A stretch of 45,229 nt of DNA from Alphaproteobacteria bacterium (GTDB taxonomy: Bacteria > Pseudomonadota > Alphaproteobacteria > Rickettsiales > UBA8987), in contig JAUIEX010000011.1 of the NCBI GenBank assembly GCA_030429725.1, positions 1 through 45,229 of the forward strand, in the 5' to 3' direction. The notes below the pieces were generated by a model that did no database searches, had not been told where the DNA came from, and saw only the letters and a program-made list of their open reading frames with translations. How positions within the stretch are numbered: position 1 is the stretch's first letter; each line of letters opens with the position of its first letter. This document shows positions 1 to 6,373 of this stretch, piece by piece. The position numbers and the translations under genes were made by a program.

Positions 1-228
1 CGCGCTGAACGTGCCTTTCTCAAAGCGCTTGGCGCATCCTGCACCAGTCCGGTGGCGGCACTTGCCACCATTGAAAATAATCAACTATATCTGGAAGCCG
101 CACTCATTGCACCCGATGGCAGTGATATGATTAGTGGTAAACGCAAATCTGCCATCGCTGATGCAGCTGAAGCCGGGCATGCGCTTGGGCTCTCGCTTCT
201 TCAGGAAGGAGGGCATCTCCTTGAATAA
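1..228 (+). CDS. hemC: Porphobilinogen deaminase (hydroxymethylbilane synthase), C-terminal part only
   Basis: The window opens inside this gene. The 75 residues visible in frame 1, ending at TAA 226-228, match the C-terminal domain of porphobilinogen deaminase, which condenses four porphobilinogens into hydroxymethylbilane in cytosolic heme synthesis. The visible part carries the ERAFLKAL segment and a GASCTSPVAA segment; the Cys in the latter sits where the family attaches its dipyrromethane cofactor. A short C-terminal helix runs to a HALGLSLL-type tail. The next gene, hemD, performs the following step and its likely TTG start overlaps this stop, so the pair is translationally coupled. The N-terminal substrate domains lie upstream of the window. 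The identification rests on the C-terminus plus the hemD neighbour. Confidence 0.9.
   Translation, partial: RAERAFLKALGASCTSPVAALATIENNQLYLEAALIAPDGSDMISGKRKSAIADAAEAGHALGLSLLQEGGHLLE
206..213 (+). promoter_or_regulatory. Shine-Dalgarno that decides the hemD start
   Basis: A near-perfect AAGGAGGG lies inside the end of hemC, 7 nt before TTG 221. No comparable site precedes the in-frame ATG at 245. This favours TTG 221 as the hemD start and implies coupling to hemC translation. Confidence 0.6.
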
Positions 229-1015
229 GACCACCCCCGAAACGATGCCAAAAAAAGTTTTGATTACCCGCCCTAAACAGGACGCGCGCGGCCTTGCTTT
301 TCAACTGGATCAATACAACATTGAAAGCCTGATTGAGCCGATGCTGGAAATTGTTCCGCGAGAAAATAATCATCAGGAAATTCACCGCCTGCTGGCAAAA
401 AACCCGCAGGCATTTTTAGTAACCTCCGCCAATGGCGTGCGCAGCCTTGCAGAAATGTGCCCCCGTCGTGATATCTGCCTGGTTGTTGTCGGCCCTATTA
501 CCGAATCCGTTGCCAGAAAATATGGCTTTAGCAACATCAGAAATGCCGGAACGCGCTTTGGCGCCAATGTGGAATTGCTGGCGGATTATGTTCGCCGCAG
601 CTTTTCCTCCACAAAAGGCATGTTGGTGCATGTGGGCGGCAGTGTGGTTGCCGGCAAATTGCAATTATGGCTGCAGCGTGATGGCTTTTCCGTTGAGCGG
701 TTGACGCTTTACGATGCCATCGAAGTGACCGAACTTAGCATCGAAGCGCAAACGGCCATCAGCAATGAGCAGCTGGGTGCGGTTATTTTTTACTCACTCC
801 GCACTGCTGAAACATTTAACACACTCCTTAAGAAACACCAGTTAACCGAAAAAGCATCATGCATTGCCGCTATTAATTTCAGTCACCAGATCGGCGCAAT
901 GCTTAAAGAGTGTGATATTCCTTACGCTACAATTAAAGTTGCAGCACACCCTAATCAGGCTGAGGTCACATCATGCTTGCTCAAGCATTTTAATCTGACA
1001 AAAAAGGCATCATGA
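221..1015 (+). CDS. hemD: Uroporphyrinogen-III synthase
   Basis: HemD cyclises and inverts ring D of hydroxymethylbilane to give uroporphyrinogen III. The family is poorly conserved. The evidence is the N-terminal VLITRPKQDA strand and turn, typical of the family start, the TSANGVRSL motif, a later VIFYSLRTAETF segment equivalent to the family's second-domain SPR motif, and the position directly after hemC. Length is about 264 residues from TTG 221, or 256 from ATG 245; both are normal for the family. A reading frame extends upstream to 134, but that part overlaps hemC and lacks HemD-like sequence. The stop overlaps the ATG of the next gene (ATGA at 1012-1015), which suggests one operon through to 2715. 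Confidence 0.85.
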   Translation: MNKTTPETMPKKVLITRPKQDARGLAFQLDQYNIESLIEPMLEIVPRENNHQEIHRLLAKNPQAFLVTSANGVRSLAEMCPRRDICLVVVGPITESVARKYGFSNIRNAGTRFGANVELLADYVRRSFSSTKGMLVHVGGSVVAGKLQLWLQRDGFSVERLTLYDAIEVTELSIEAQTAISNEQLGAVIFYSLRTAETFNTLLKKHQLTEKASCIAAINFSHQIGAMLKECDIPYATIKVAAHPNQAEVTSCLLKHFNLTKKAS

Positions 1016-1866
1016 AGCGCTTCTGGAACAGTTTTGTTAAGGCAGGATTTAACACATTTATTCACCATGACGGGGTGGAGCATGCAGGCTACCTTGCGTT
1101 TTTAGGGCTTTTATCCTTCTTCCCCTTTCTGGTGTTATTCGTTGCCATTGCCGGGTGGCTGGGCGAAACACAGCTTACGGGCGAATTAGCACGTGAAATT
1201 CAGTCCCTCTTGCCAGACAGGGTGATGGTGGCACTTAAACCGCGCATGGATGAAATTTTAGCCGGGCCACCTCAAGGTTTGGTTGCTTTAGCATTCTTTG
1301 GCATTATCTGGACGGCCTCCGCCACGCTGGAAGGTGCGCGCACGGCACTCAACCGGGCTTATCGCGTTGCCACGCCCCCTTCCTATTTATGGCGGCGCCT
1401 GCGCAGCATCTTTGAATTTGCGGCACTCACCGTTCTTGTTTTTATTGCCATGATTATCTTCATCTTTTTTCCGCTATTATGGCAATCCGTTGATAATGTC
1501 ATCAACCCGGAATTTTACACCCATCTGAATTATCTCATCACGCAATATGGCCTTGTCATCCGTTATGGATTTGCAGGAGGCACGCTGCTGCTTGGCATCA
1601 CCCTCTCTTATTATGTTCTGCCGAATATTCGTCAGCGCCTAAGCTGCGTGCTGCCGGGGGCAATTGTTGTTCTTATTATGTGGCTGCTGGCGGCAGAGCT
1701 TTTCACGCTTTACCTGCAGAATTTTAACCTGGTGAACATCGTTTATGGCAGCCTTGGCGGCGTCATTGTTACCCTGCTTTTCTTTTATATCCTTGCATTT
1801 ATTTATATTTTCGGTGCAGAGTTTAACTATTTCTTTTCAAAAAAAGGTCATCATAAGGACAAGTAA
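1012..1866 (+). CDS. YihY/BrkB-family inner-membrane protein
   Basis: This 284-residue polytopic protein belongs to the YihY/BrkB family, once mislabelled ribonuclease BN. Hydrophobic segments lie near residues 25-47, 87-108, 135-160, 183-205, 215-235 and 245-272, matching the usual six-helix plan. The family signature near the N-terminus is visible as a GYLAFLGLLSFFPFLVL segment, followed by a GWLG turn; a conserved SATLEGARTALNRAY stretch follows the second helix. The biochemical role of the family is unsettled, so none is assigned. It overlaps hemD by 4 nt and is followed after 3 nt by a phytochelatin-synthase-like gene, so it is probably cotranscribed with heme genes. The basic C-terminus (KKGHHKDK) is probably cytoplasmic. 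Confidence 0.85.
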   Translation: MKRFWNSFVKAGFNTFIHHDGVEHAGYLAFLGLLSFFPFLVLFVAIAGWLGETQLTGELAREIQSLLPDRVMVALKPRMDEILAGPPQGLVALAFFGIIWTASATLEGARTALNRAYRVATPPSYLWRRLRSIFEFAALTVLVFIAMIIFIFFPLLWQSVDNVINPEFYTHLNYLITQYGLVIRYGFAGGTLLLGITLSYYVLPNIRQRLSCVLPGAIVVLIMWLLAAELFTLYLQNFNLVNIVYGSLGGVIVTLLFFYILAFIYIFGAEFNYFFSKKGHHKDK

Positions 1867-1869
1867 ACG

Positions 1870-2715
1870 ATGCCAAACGAACCTGCTCAGCCAAAATTAT
1901 CGCGCAAGCGCAAGCGTGAGGAAGGGCTGGCAGAGCCCGGCGGTTATGGCACTTTCACCGGCGCGCGCTATTGCCCTTTAGATTCCATTGTTGCCGAGCC
2001 ATGGAACAGCGATGAAGGCCGCCAGCGCCTCTTAACTTCTAAGTTTACCAACGCTTTTTTCAGGCTTGCCCATGTCTATCAGCCACAGAAAAATCCGTTT
2101 TTCTGCGGCGTAGCCAGCATAGTCATGGCACTTAATGCCATGCGTCTGGATCAAGGGAAAGTGCCCAATCAGGAAGAATTGCAGTTCGATCATTATAACC
2201 CTGAAACTGACATGATTGAGCAAATTGCCTACCGTGCTTATTCGCAATTAACCCTGCTGGATGACGCAACGGACAGCATCAAGCATCGGGCACAAATTGC
2301 CCCGGGAATACTGGGCGATAAACACGCCTACCCTTTTAACCCCGGCCTGTCTTTGCACCATGTTCAATCCATTCTGCAAATCTATGAAATGGAAGTGCAG
2401 CTTGTTCGCGCCCATAATGACATTGAAACCGGGCGGCGGCGTTTTCGTGATGAATTAAAACGCAGCCTGTTGCTGGATGATGAAATCATTATGTGTAACT
2501 TTGAAGGCAAAACCATCGGCACAACCACCGGCGGGCATTTTTCCATCGTTGGTGGCTATCATTTACCGACGGATTCCGTTCTTATTTTAGATACCGCCGC
2601 GCATAAAACACCGTGGTATTGGGTTGATCTTCCCCATCTCTATTATGCCATGAACACCATGGATGGCGGATTGCCACGCGGATATATGATTATCCGGGAC
2701 AGCAATCACCTCTAG
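1870..2715 (+). CDS. Phytochelatin synthase-like cysteine peptidase (family C83)
   Basis: This 281-residue single-domain protein resembles bacterial phytochelatin synthases, papain-fold enzymes that cleave the glycine from glutathione and in some cases transfer gamma-Glu-Cys units. The expected triad is visible: Cys79 in QKNPFFCGVAS, His223 in GGHFSIVGGY and Asp241 in VLILDTA. The His-Asp spacing of 18 is that of characterised members. There is no Cys-rich metal-sensing C-terminal domain as in plants, so peptidase or glutathione hydrolase activity is likelier than long phytochelatin synthesis. No signal peptide is obvious; the first 20 residues are strongly basic (KRKRK). It begins 3 nt after the YihY-type gene in an operon that starts with hemC and hemD. 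The family is sure; the physiological substrate is inference. Confidence 0.85.
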   Translation: MPNEPAQPKLSRKRKREEGLAEPGGYGTFTGARYCPLDSIVAEPWNSDEGRQRLLTSKFTNAFFRLAHVYQPQKNPFFCGVASIVMALNAMRLDQGKVPNQEELQFDHYNPETDMIEQIAYRAYSQLTLLDDATDSIKHRAQIAPGILGDKHAYPFNPGLSLHHVQSILQIYEMEVQLVRAHNDIETGRRRFRDELKRSLLLDDEIIMCNFEGKTIGTTTGGHFSIVGGYHLPTDSVLILDTAAHKTPWYWVDLPHLYYAMNTMDGGLPRGYMIIRDSNHL

Positions 2716-2731
2716 GCCATTGCCGCCAAAG

Positions 2732-3463
2732 CTACTGGCTTATCACCCGCTTGGCCACCACGCAAACAATCACCTCCGCCGCGCCTGCACGTTTTAACTG
2801 CCTGGCACAGGCATCCAGCGTGCTGCCGGTTGTCATTACATCATCAACCAAAATAACTCGCTTATCTTTCAAACAGGGCTTCGCTCGCTCCTTAACTCGA
2901 AAGACCCCGGAAACATTGCGTTTTCGCGCTTTCTGGCTCAGGCTTGCTTGGGGTGGCGTGTTTTTCACCCGCTTCAATGCATGACTTACCGGCACATGAC
3001 AACGCCGCGCCAGCAATGACGCCAATAGCGCCGATTGATTAAAACGCCGCCGCAACAAACGCCACCGGTGCAGCGGCACAGGCACCAGCAAGTCCCCTTC
3101 AGAAACCGCATCACCGGCAACCTGCCATATCCATTTGGCAAATAACACGGCATGATGCGTCTGGTCGCCATATTTAAAACGCGTCACCAGCGAGCGGCAC
3201 GCATCATCATAAATCAGCACAGCACAGACCTTATCATATGCCGGCGAATCTGCCTCACAGGCTGCGCAAATTGTGCCCTTCGGCAAAGCGGATTCAAACG
3301 GATGCGCACAAATTGCACATTGCGGCCCGGATAAAAATTTCAGTGGGGCATAGCAAGCACTGCACAAGGCCGCATGCTGCTGAACATGCCCTCCACACCC
3401 TAAACAGCGCGGCGGCAGAGCAAGATTCAGCGCCGTTTCCCACAATGCGCCAAGCTTAATCAT
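2732..3463 (-). CDS. comF: ComF family phosphoribosyltransferase-like protein
   Basis: This 243-residue protein has the two-part ComF architecture. An N-terminal zinc-ribbon region carries four CxxC pairs (C20/C23, C34/C37, C49/C52, C66/C69). A type I phosphoribosyltransferase domain follows, with the PRPP loop VILVDDVMTTGST (Asp207, Asp208) and a preceding FNQSALLA segment. ComF proteins in competent bacteria help move single-stranded DNA during transformation; GntX relatives have other proposed roles. No other competence gene is visible here, so a DNA-uptake role is not shown. It converges with the phytochelatin-synthase-like gene 16 nt away and is the last gene of a minus-strand run after the small secreted protein and sucC. 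Confidence 0.9.
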   Translation of the reverse strand: MIKLGALWETALNLALPPRCLGCGGHVQQHAALCSACYAPLKFLSGPQCAICAHPFESALPKGTICAACEADSPAYDKVCAVLIYDDACRSLVTRFKYGDQTHHAVLFAKWIWQVAGDAVSEGDLLVPVPLHRWRLLRRRFNQSALLASLLARRCHVPVSHALKRVKNTPPQASLSQKARKRNVSGVFRVKERAKPCLKDKRVILVDDVMTTGSTLDACARQLKRAGAAEVIVCVVAKRVISQ

Positions 3464-3478
3464 GTTGTTATTATCGGC

Positions 3479-3817
3479 CTAAAAATCGGCGGGAGGAACT
3501 TTCAAAAAGCCGCCACGTTCAATCACGTCTGGCAACGTCATTTTACGCATAGCCTCACGCAGCTCAACGGCATCACACGCCATTGCCTGATAAAGTTCCG
3601 TATTCAACGCAATCATTTCACGGTAAAAACGCTGTCGGGCTTCCGAGGCATTGGAATCCAGCGCCAACGCGGCATAATCATCGGCAATCCGCTCCACAAA
3701 TTCAGGGCATGGCGGCAAATTTTCCGCATAAGATGGAAAGGCCGATAAAATCAGAAGCAACAATGGTAAACGCACCGCACAACCAAACCGGCACAAAAAG
3801 CGTTGATCAAAAATCAA
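3479..3817 (-). CDS. Small predicted secreted protein of unknown function
   Basis: I do not recognise a family. From TTG 3817 the product is 112 residues, with an N-terminal hydrophobic stretch (RLPLLLLILSAF) and an SYA/EN signal-peptidase-like site near residue 31, so the mature part of about 80 residues is probably periplasmic. The mature part is mostly helical, with two Cys (in the PPCPEF and MACDAV segments) that could form a disulfide. The TTG start is preferred because GGAGG at 3824-3828 lies 6 nt upstream. The longer frame from ATG 3874 would overlap sucC and place about 20 basic residues before the signal. It lies between sucC and comF on the same strand. It may be an alphaproteobacterial lineage-specific protein. 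Confidence 0.55.
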   Translation of the reverse strand: MIFDQRFLCRFGCAVRLPLLLLILSAFPSYAENLPPCPEFVERIADDYAALALDSNASEARQRFYREMIALNTELYQAMACDAVELREAMRKMTLPDVIERGGFLKVPPADF

Positions 3818-3857
3818 GACCCGCCTCCACCAGCCAAAGGTTACAGCCTTCAATAGC

Positions 3858-5069
3858 TTAAGCCGCTTTTGCATTTCCTTTCACGGCACCGACAATTTTC
3901 TCCGCCGCATCTTCCAGATCATTCGCCGGGATAATCGCAAGGCCGGAATTGGAAAGAATCTCTTTGCCTTTCTCAACATTCGTTCCTTCCAAGCGCACCA
4001 CCAGCGGAATTTTAAGATCCACATCCTTGGCCGCCGCAATCACACCCTCGGCAATAATATCGCAGCGCATGATGCCACCGAAGATATTCACCAGAATCCC
4101 TTCAACGGAGGGGTCGGAGAGAATGATCTTGAAGGCCTCGGTCACGCGCTCTTTCGTTGCACCACCGCCAACATCCAGGAAGTTGGCCGGCTCTCCGCCT
4201 TTAAGCTTGATAATGTCCATCGTTGCCATGGCAAGCCCGGCGCCGTTGACCATGCAGCCAATTGTGCCATCCATTTTAACGTAAGAAAGTTCAAATTTCT
4301 GGGCGCGAAGCTCAAACTCATCTTCTTCGTCTTCATCGCGTAATTCTTCAATATCCGCATGACGGAACAGGGCATTTTCATCAAAATTAAACTTCGCATC
4401 CAGCGCAATAATATCGTCATTCGCACCCACACGCGCCAGCGGGTTGATTTCCACCTGACTGGCATCCAGCTCAACGAATGCATTATAAACACCCTGCACC
4501 ACTTTATTCAGCTTCTTGATTTCAGCCGGCGTCATGCCCATACCAAAGCCAAGCGTCCGAATATGATGCCCCTGAAGCCCGGCTGCCGGGTCAATCTGCA
4601 CCGTAATGATTTTCTCAGGTGTTTTTTCCGCCACCTCTTCAATGTCCATGCCGCCCTCGGAAGAGCCAATCATTGCAATGCGCCCCGTTGCACGATCCAC
4701 AATCAGTGAGAGATAATATTCATGCTGAATGTCAGAACCATCTTCAATGTAAAGGCGCTTCACCACGTTACCGTCCGGTGCGTTCTGATGTGTCACCAGC
4801 GTATTGCCAAGCATTTCCTTGGCGTTTTCGTAGACTTCCACAGGAGATTTCACCACACGCACACCGCCTTTTGAACCTTCCGGAAGCTCATTAAACGTGC
4901 CCTTACCGCGCCCACCGGCATGGATTTGTGATTTCACAACATAAATCGGCCCGGGCAACTTATCACAGGCGTATTTTGCCTCATCCGCCGTAAAAGCAGG
5001 GTATCCTTCCGGCACAGGAACACCAAAGCCCTTCAGTAATTTCTTTGCCTGATATTCATGGATGTTCAT
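3858..5069 (-). CDS. sucC: Succinyl-CoA synthetase (ADP-forming), beta subunit
   Basis: SucC forms the nucleotide-binding half of succinyl-CoA ligase, which makes ATP or GTP from succinyl-CoA in the TCA cycle. The N-terminus [12 protein letters not shown], the ATP-grasp [13 protein letters not shown] segment, the QVEINPLA motif and the glycine-rich [10 protein letters not shown] segment near the end are all diagnostic. At 403 residues it is slightly longer than typical (about 388-398), with an acidic insert (EEDEEDE-like, near residue 247). AGGAGC lies 5 nt before the ATG. The usual partner sucD does not follow; a small secreted protein and comF do. The alpha subunit must be encoded elsewhere if the enzyme is functional. 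Confidence 0.97.
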   Translation of the reverse strand: MNIHEYQAKKLLKGFGVPVPEGYPAFTADEAKYACDKLPGPIYVVKSQIHAGGRGKGTFNELPEGSKGGVRVVKSPVEVYENAKEMLGNTLVTHQNAPDGNVVKRLYIEDGSDIQHEYYLSLIVDRATGRIAMIGSSEGGMDIEEVAEKTPEKIITVQIDPAAGLQGHHIRTLGFGMGMTPAEIKKLNKVVQGVYNAFVELDASQVEINPLARVGANDDIIALDAKFNFDENALFRHADIEELRDEDEEDEFELRAQKFELSYVKMDGTIGCMVNGAGLAMATMDIIKLKGGEPANFLDVGGGATKERVTEAFKIILSDPSVEGILVNIFGGIMRCDIIAEGVIAAAKDVDLKIPLVVRLEGTNVEKGKEILSNSGLAIIPANDLEDAAEKIVGAVKGNAKAA

Positions 5070-5102
5070 CGGATGCTCCTAACGTAAAAATCAATTGAGT
5101 GT

Positions 5103-5131
5103 TTTATACGTCCCACCTGACAAAACCGCAA
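5103..5131 (-). promoter_or_regulatory. Candidate promoter for sucC
   Basis: On the minus strand TTGCGG (5131-5126) and TATAAA (5108-5103) are separated by exactly 17 nt, upstream of the sucC ribosome-binding site. The -10 box is good and the -35 box is only half matched, so this is a tentative call. It would let sucC be expressed independently of the FliJ-like gene upstream. Confidence 0.35.
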
Positions 5132-5137
5132 CCCCTA

Positions 5138-5560
5138 CTATATGCCCTCTTCACGAACAAATTGCTGCAATGCCATTTCATCAATGGCTGCCTGCTGTTT
5201 TGCCTCACGCTCCTTCTGTTCTCTTTCCTGCGCGCGGCGTTCCATCAGCTCATAGGTTTTCATTTCGCCAAATTGCTCCACCAGCTTTTGCTGCAGCTCT
5301 TCAATCTGCGGCTGAAGCCCTTCTTCAATTCTTCGGTTATTTTCCTCTTTCCAGCGCGTATAGGTTGCGAAGCTGTGAAATGTGGGTGAAGGAATATCCT
5401 GCTTTGCAACAATTTCCGCCTCATAAGCCAGTTGCGCTTTCAACTTACTTGTCTCGGCTTTCAACGTATCAATTTTATCCAGAAAAATATTTAAATTATG
5501 GCGTATCTCATCCATTTCCATTTTGCGCAAACGTTGCAGCACCGTCAGTGTCTTGGCCAT
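5138..5560 (-). CDS. FliJ-like coiled-coil protein
   Basis: This 140-residue protein is almost all heptad-like helix, with two long coiled-coil arms separated by a short linker around residues 55-70 (PSPTFHSFATY). The second arm ends with an MKTYELMERRAQERE...QAAIDEMALQQF pattern that resembles the C-terminal arm of alphaproteobacterial FliJ. FliJ stimulates the FliI ATPase during flagellar export. No other flagellar gene lies in this window, and isolated coiled coils are easily misassigned, so the name is withheld. It is upstream of sucC on the same strand, with a 68-nt gap that may hold a sucC promoter. Another coiled-coil role is possible. Confidence 0.55.
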   Translation of the reverse strand: MAKTLTVLQRLRKMEMDEIRHNLNIFLDKIDTLKAETSKLKAQLAYEAEIVAKQDIPSPTFHSFATYTRWKEENNRRIEEGLQPQIEELQQKLVEQFGEMKTYELMERRAQEREQKEREAKQQAAIDEMALQQFVREEGI

Positions 5561-5590
5561 ACTTCACTTTACCAACCCTTGAGGCATAAA

Positions 5591-5616
5591 AAAAGGCCGG
5601 AATCATCCGGCCTTTT
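5591..5616 (-). terminator. Rho-independent terminator of the peroxiredoxin gene
   Basis: An 11-bp perfect stem (AAAAGGCCGGA pairing with TCCGGCCTTTT) closes a 4-nt loop. Read on the minus strand it is followed by a run of T. It lies 24 nt past the peroxiredoxin stop, so it ends that transcript before the FliJ-like gene. Confidence 0.85.
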
Positions 5617-5639
5617 CCTTTTTAAAACTGCCAACCGGC

Positions 5640-6245
5640 CTAAAGCCCGGCTGCTTTCTTACCCAGATAACTGGCAACACCATCTTTATTCGGGGTCATC
5701 CCTTCATCGCCACGATTCCACCCTGCCGGGCACACTTCGCCATGTTCTTCATGGAATGCCAAAGCGTCCACCATGCGGATCGCCTCATCAATGTTACGCC
5801 CAAGCGGCAGATCATTAACCAGCTGATGGCGCACTTTAAAGTCCTTATCAATCAGGAACGTGCCACGGAACGCCACGGAATCCCCGGTTAACACATCATA
5901 ATCCCGCGCAATCTGCTTCGTTAAATCGGCCACCAGCGGATATTGCACATTGCCAATGCCGCCCTTCTCAACCGGCGTTTCCTTCCATGCAAAATGGCTG
6001 AACTGCGAATCGACGGAAACGCCAATCACTTCCGTGTTGCGTGTTTTAAATTCATTCAAACGGTTATGAAATGCAATGATTTCAGAAGGGCACACAAAGG
6101 TGAAATCCAAAGGGTAGAAGAACAAAATCCCGTTTTTGCCTTTCAAAAAGCTTCTCAGGTTAAATTGCTCATTAAAGCTATTATCCGGCATCACCGCCGT
6201 TGCGGTAAAATTCGGGGCTTCTTTGCCAACAAGTACGGCCATCAT
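5640..6245 (-). CDS. Typical 2-Cys peroxiredoxin (AhpC/Prx1 type)
   Basis: The product reduces hydrogen peroxide and organic peroxides in the cytosol. The peroxidatic Cys52 sits in the hallmark FYPLDFTFVCPSE motif, and the resolving Cys172 in EVCPAGW near the C-terminus. The length of 201 residues fits Prx1/AhpC, which works as dimers that assemble into decamers. Two ATG codons are adjacent (6245 and 6242). AAGGAG is 6 nt from the second, so the second may be the true start. No ahpF or reductase gene is adjacent, so the electron donor cannot be read from context. It has its own likely promoter and a terminator, so it is monocistronic, divergent from valS. Confidence 0.95.
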   Translation of the reverse strand: MMAVLVGKEAPNFTATAVMPDNSFNEQFNLRSFLKGKNGILFFYPLDFTFVCPSEIIAFHNRLNEFKTRNTEVIGVSVDSQFSHFAWKETPVEKGGIGNVQYPLVADLTKQIARDYDVLTGDSVAFRGTFLIDKDFKVRHQLVNDLPLGRNIDEAIRMVDALAFHEEHGEVCPAGWNRGDEGMTPNKDGVASYLGKKAAGL

Positions 6246-6278
6246 TATCTCCTTTGATGTTTAAATTAACTGTAAGCT

Positions 6279-6306
6279 GATATAGGTTTGCTCAGCGATA
6301 GGTCAA
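6279..6306 (-). promoter_or_regulatory. Candidate promoter of the peroxiredoxin gene
   Basis: On the minus strand TTGACC (6306-6301) and TATATC (6284-6279) are spaced by 16 nt, about 35 nt upstream of the peroxiredoxin start. The -35 element matches consensus in five of six positions. No OxyR-type site was recognised by eye. Confidence 0.45.
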
Positions 6307-6373
6307 CCGTTAAAGCACGTAATAAACTTAATCCGCCTTTTCAATTAAACGCTCTAATGCTACAACCCGCGCC

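Noticed and set aside
134..220. Upstream extension of hemD to ATG 134
   Set aside because: It overlaps hemC for 87 nt, has no HemD-like residues, and an excellent Shine-Dalgarno points to TTG 221 instead.
5095..5589. Plus-strand frame of 164 codons opposite the FliJ-like gene
   Set aside because: It is antisense to a coiled-coil gene with a good start, has biased shadow composition (Pro, Phe, Leu) and no ribosome-binding site.
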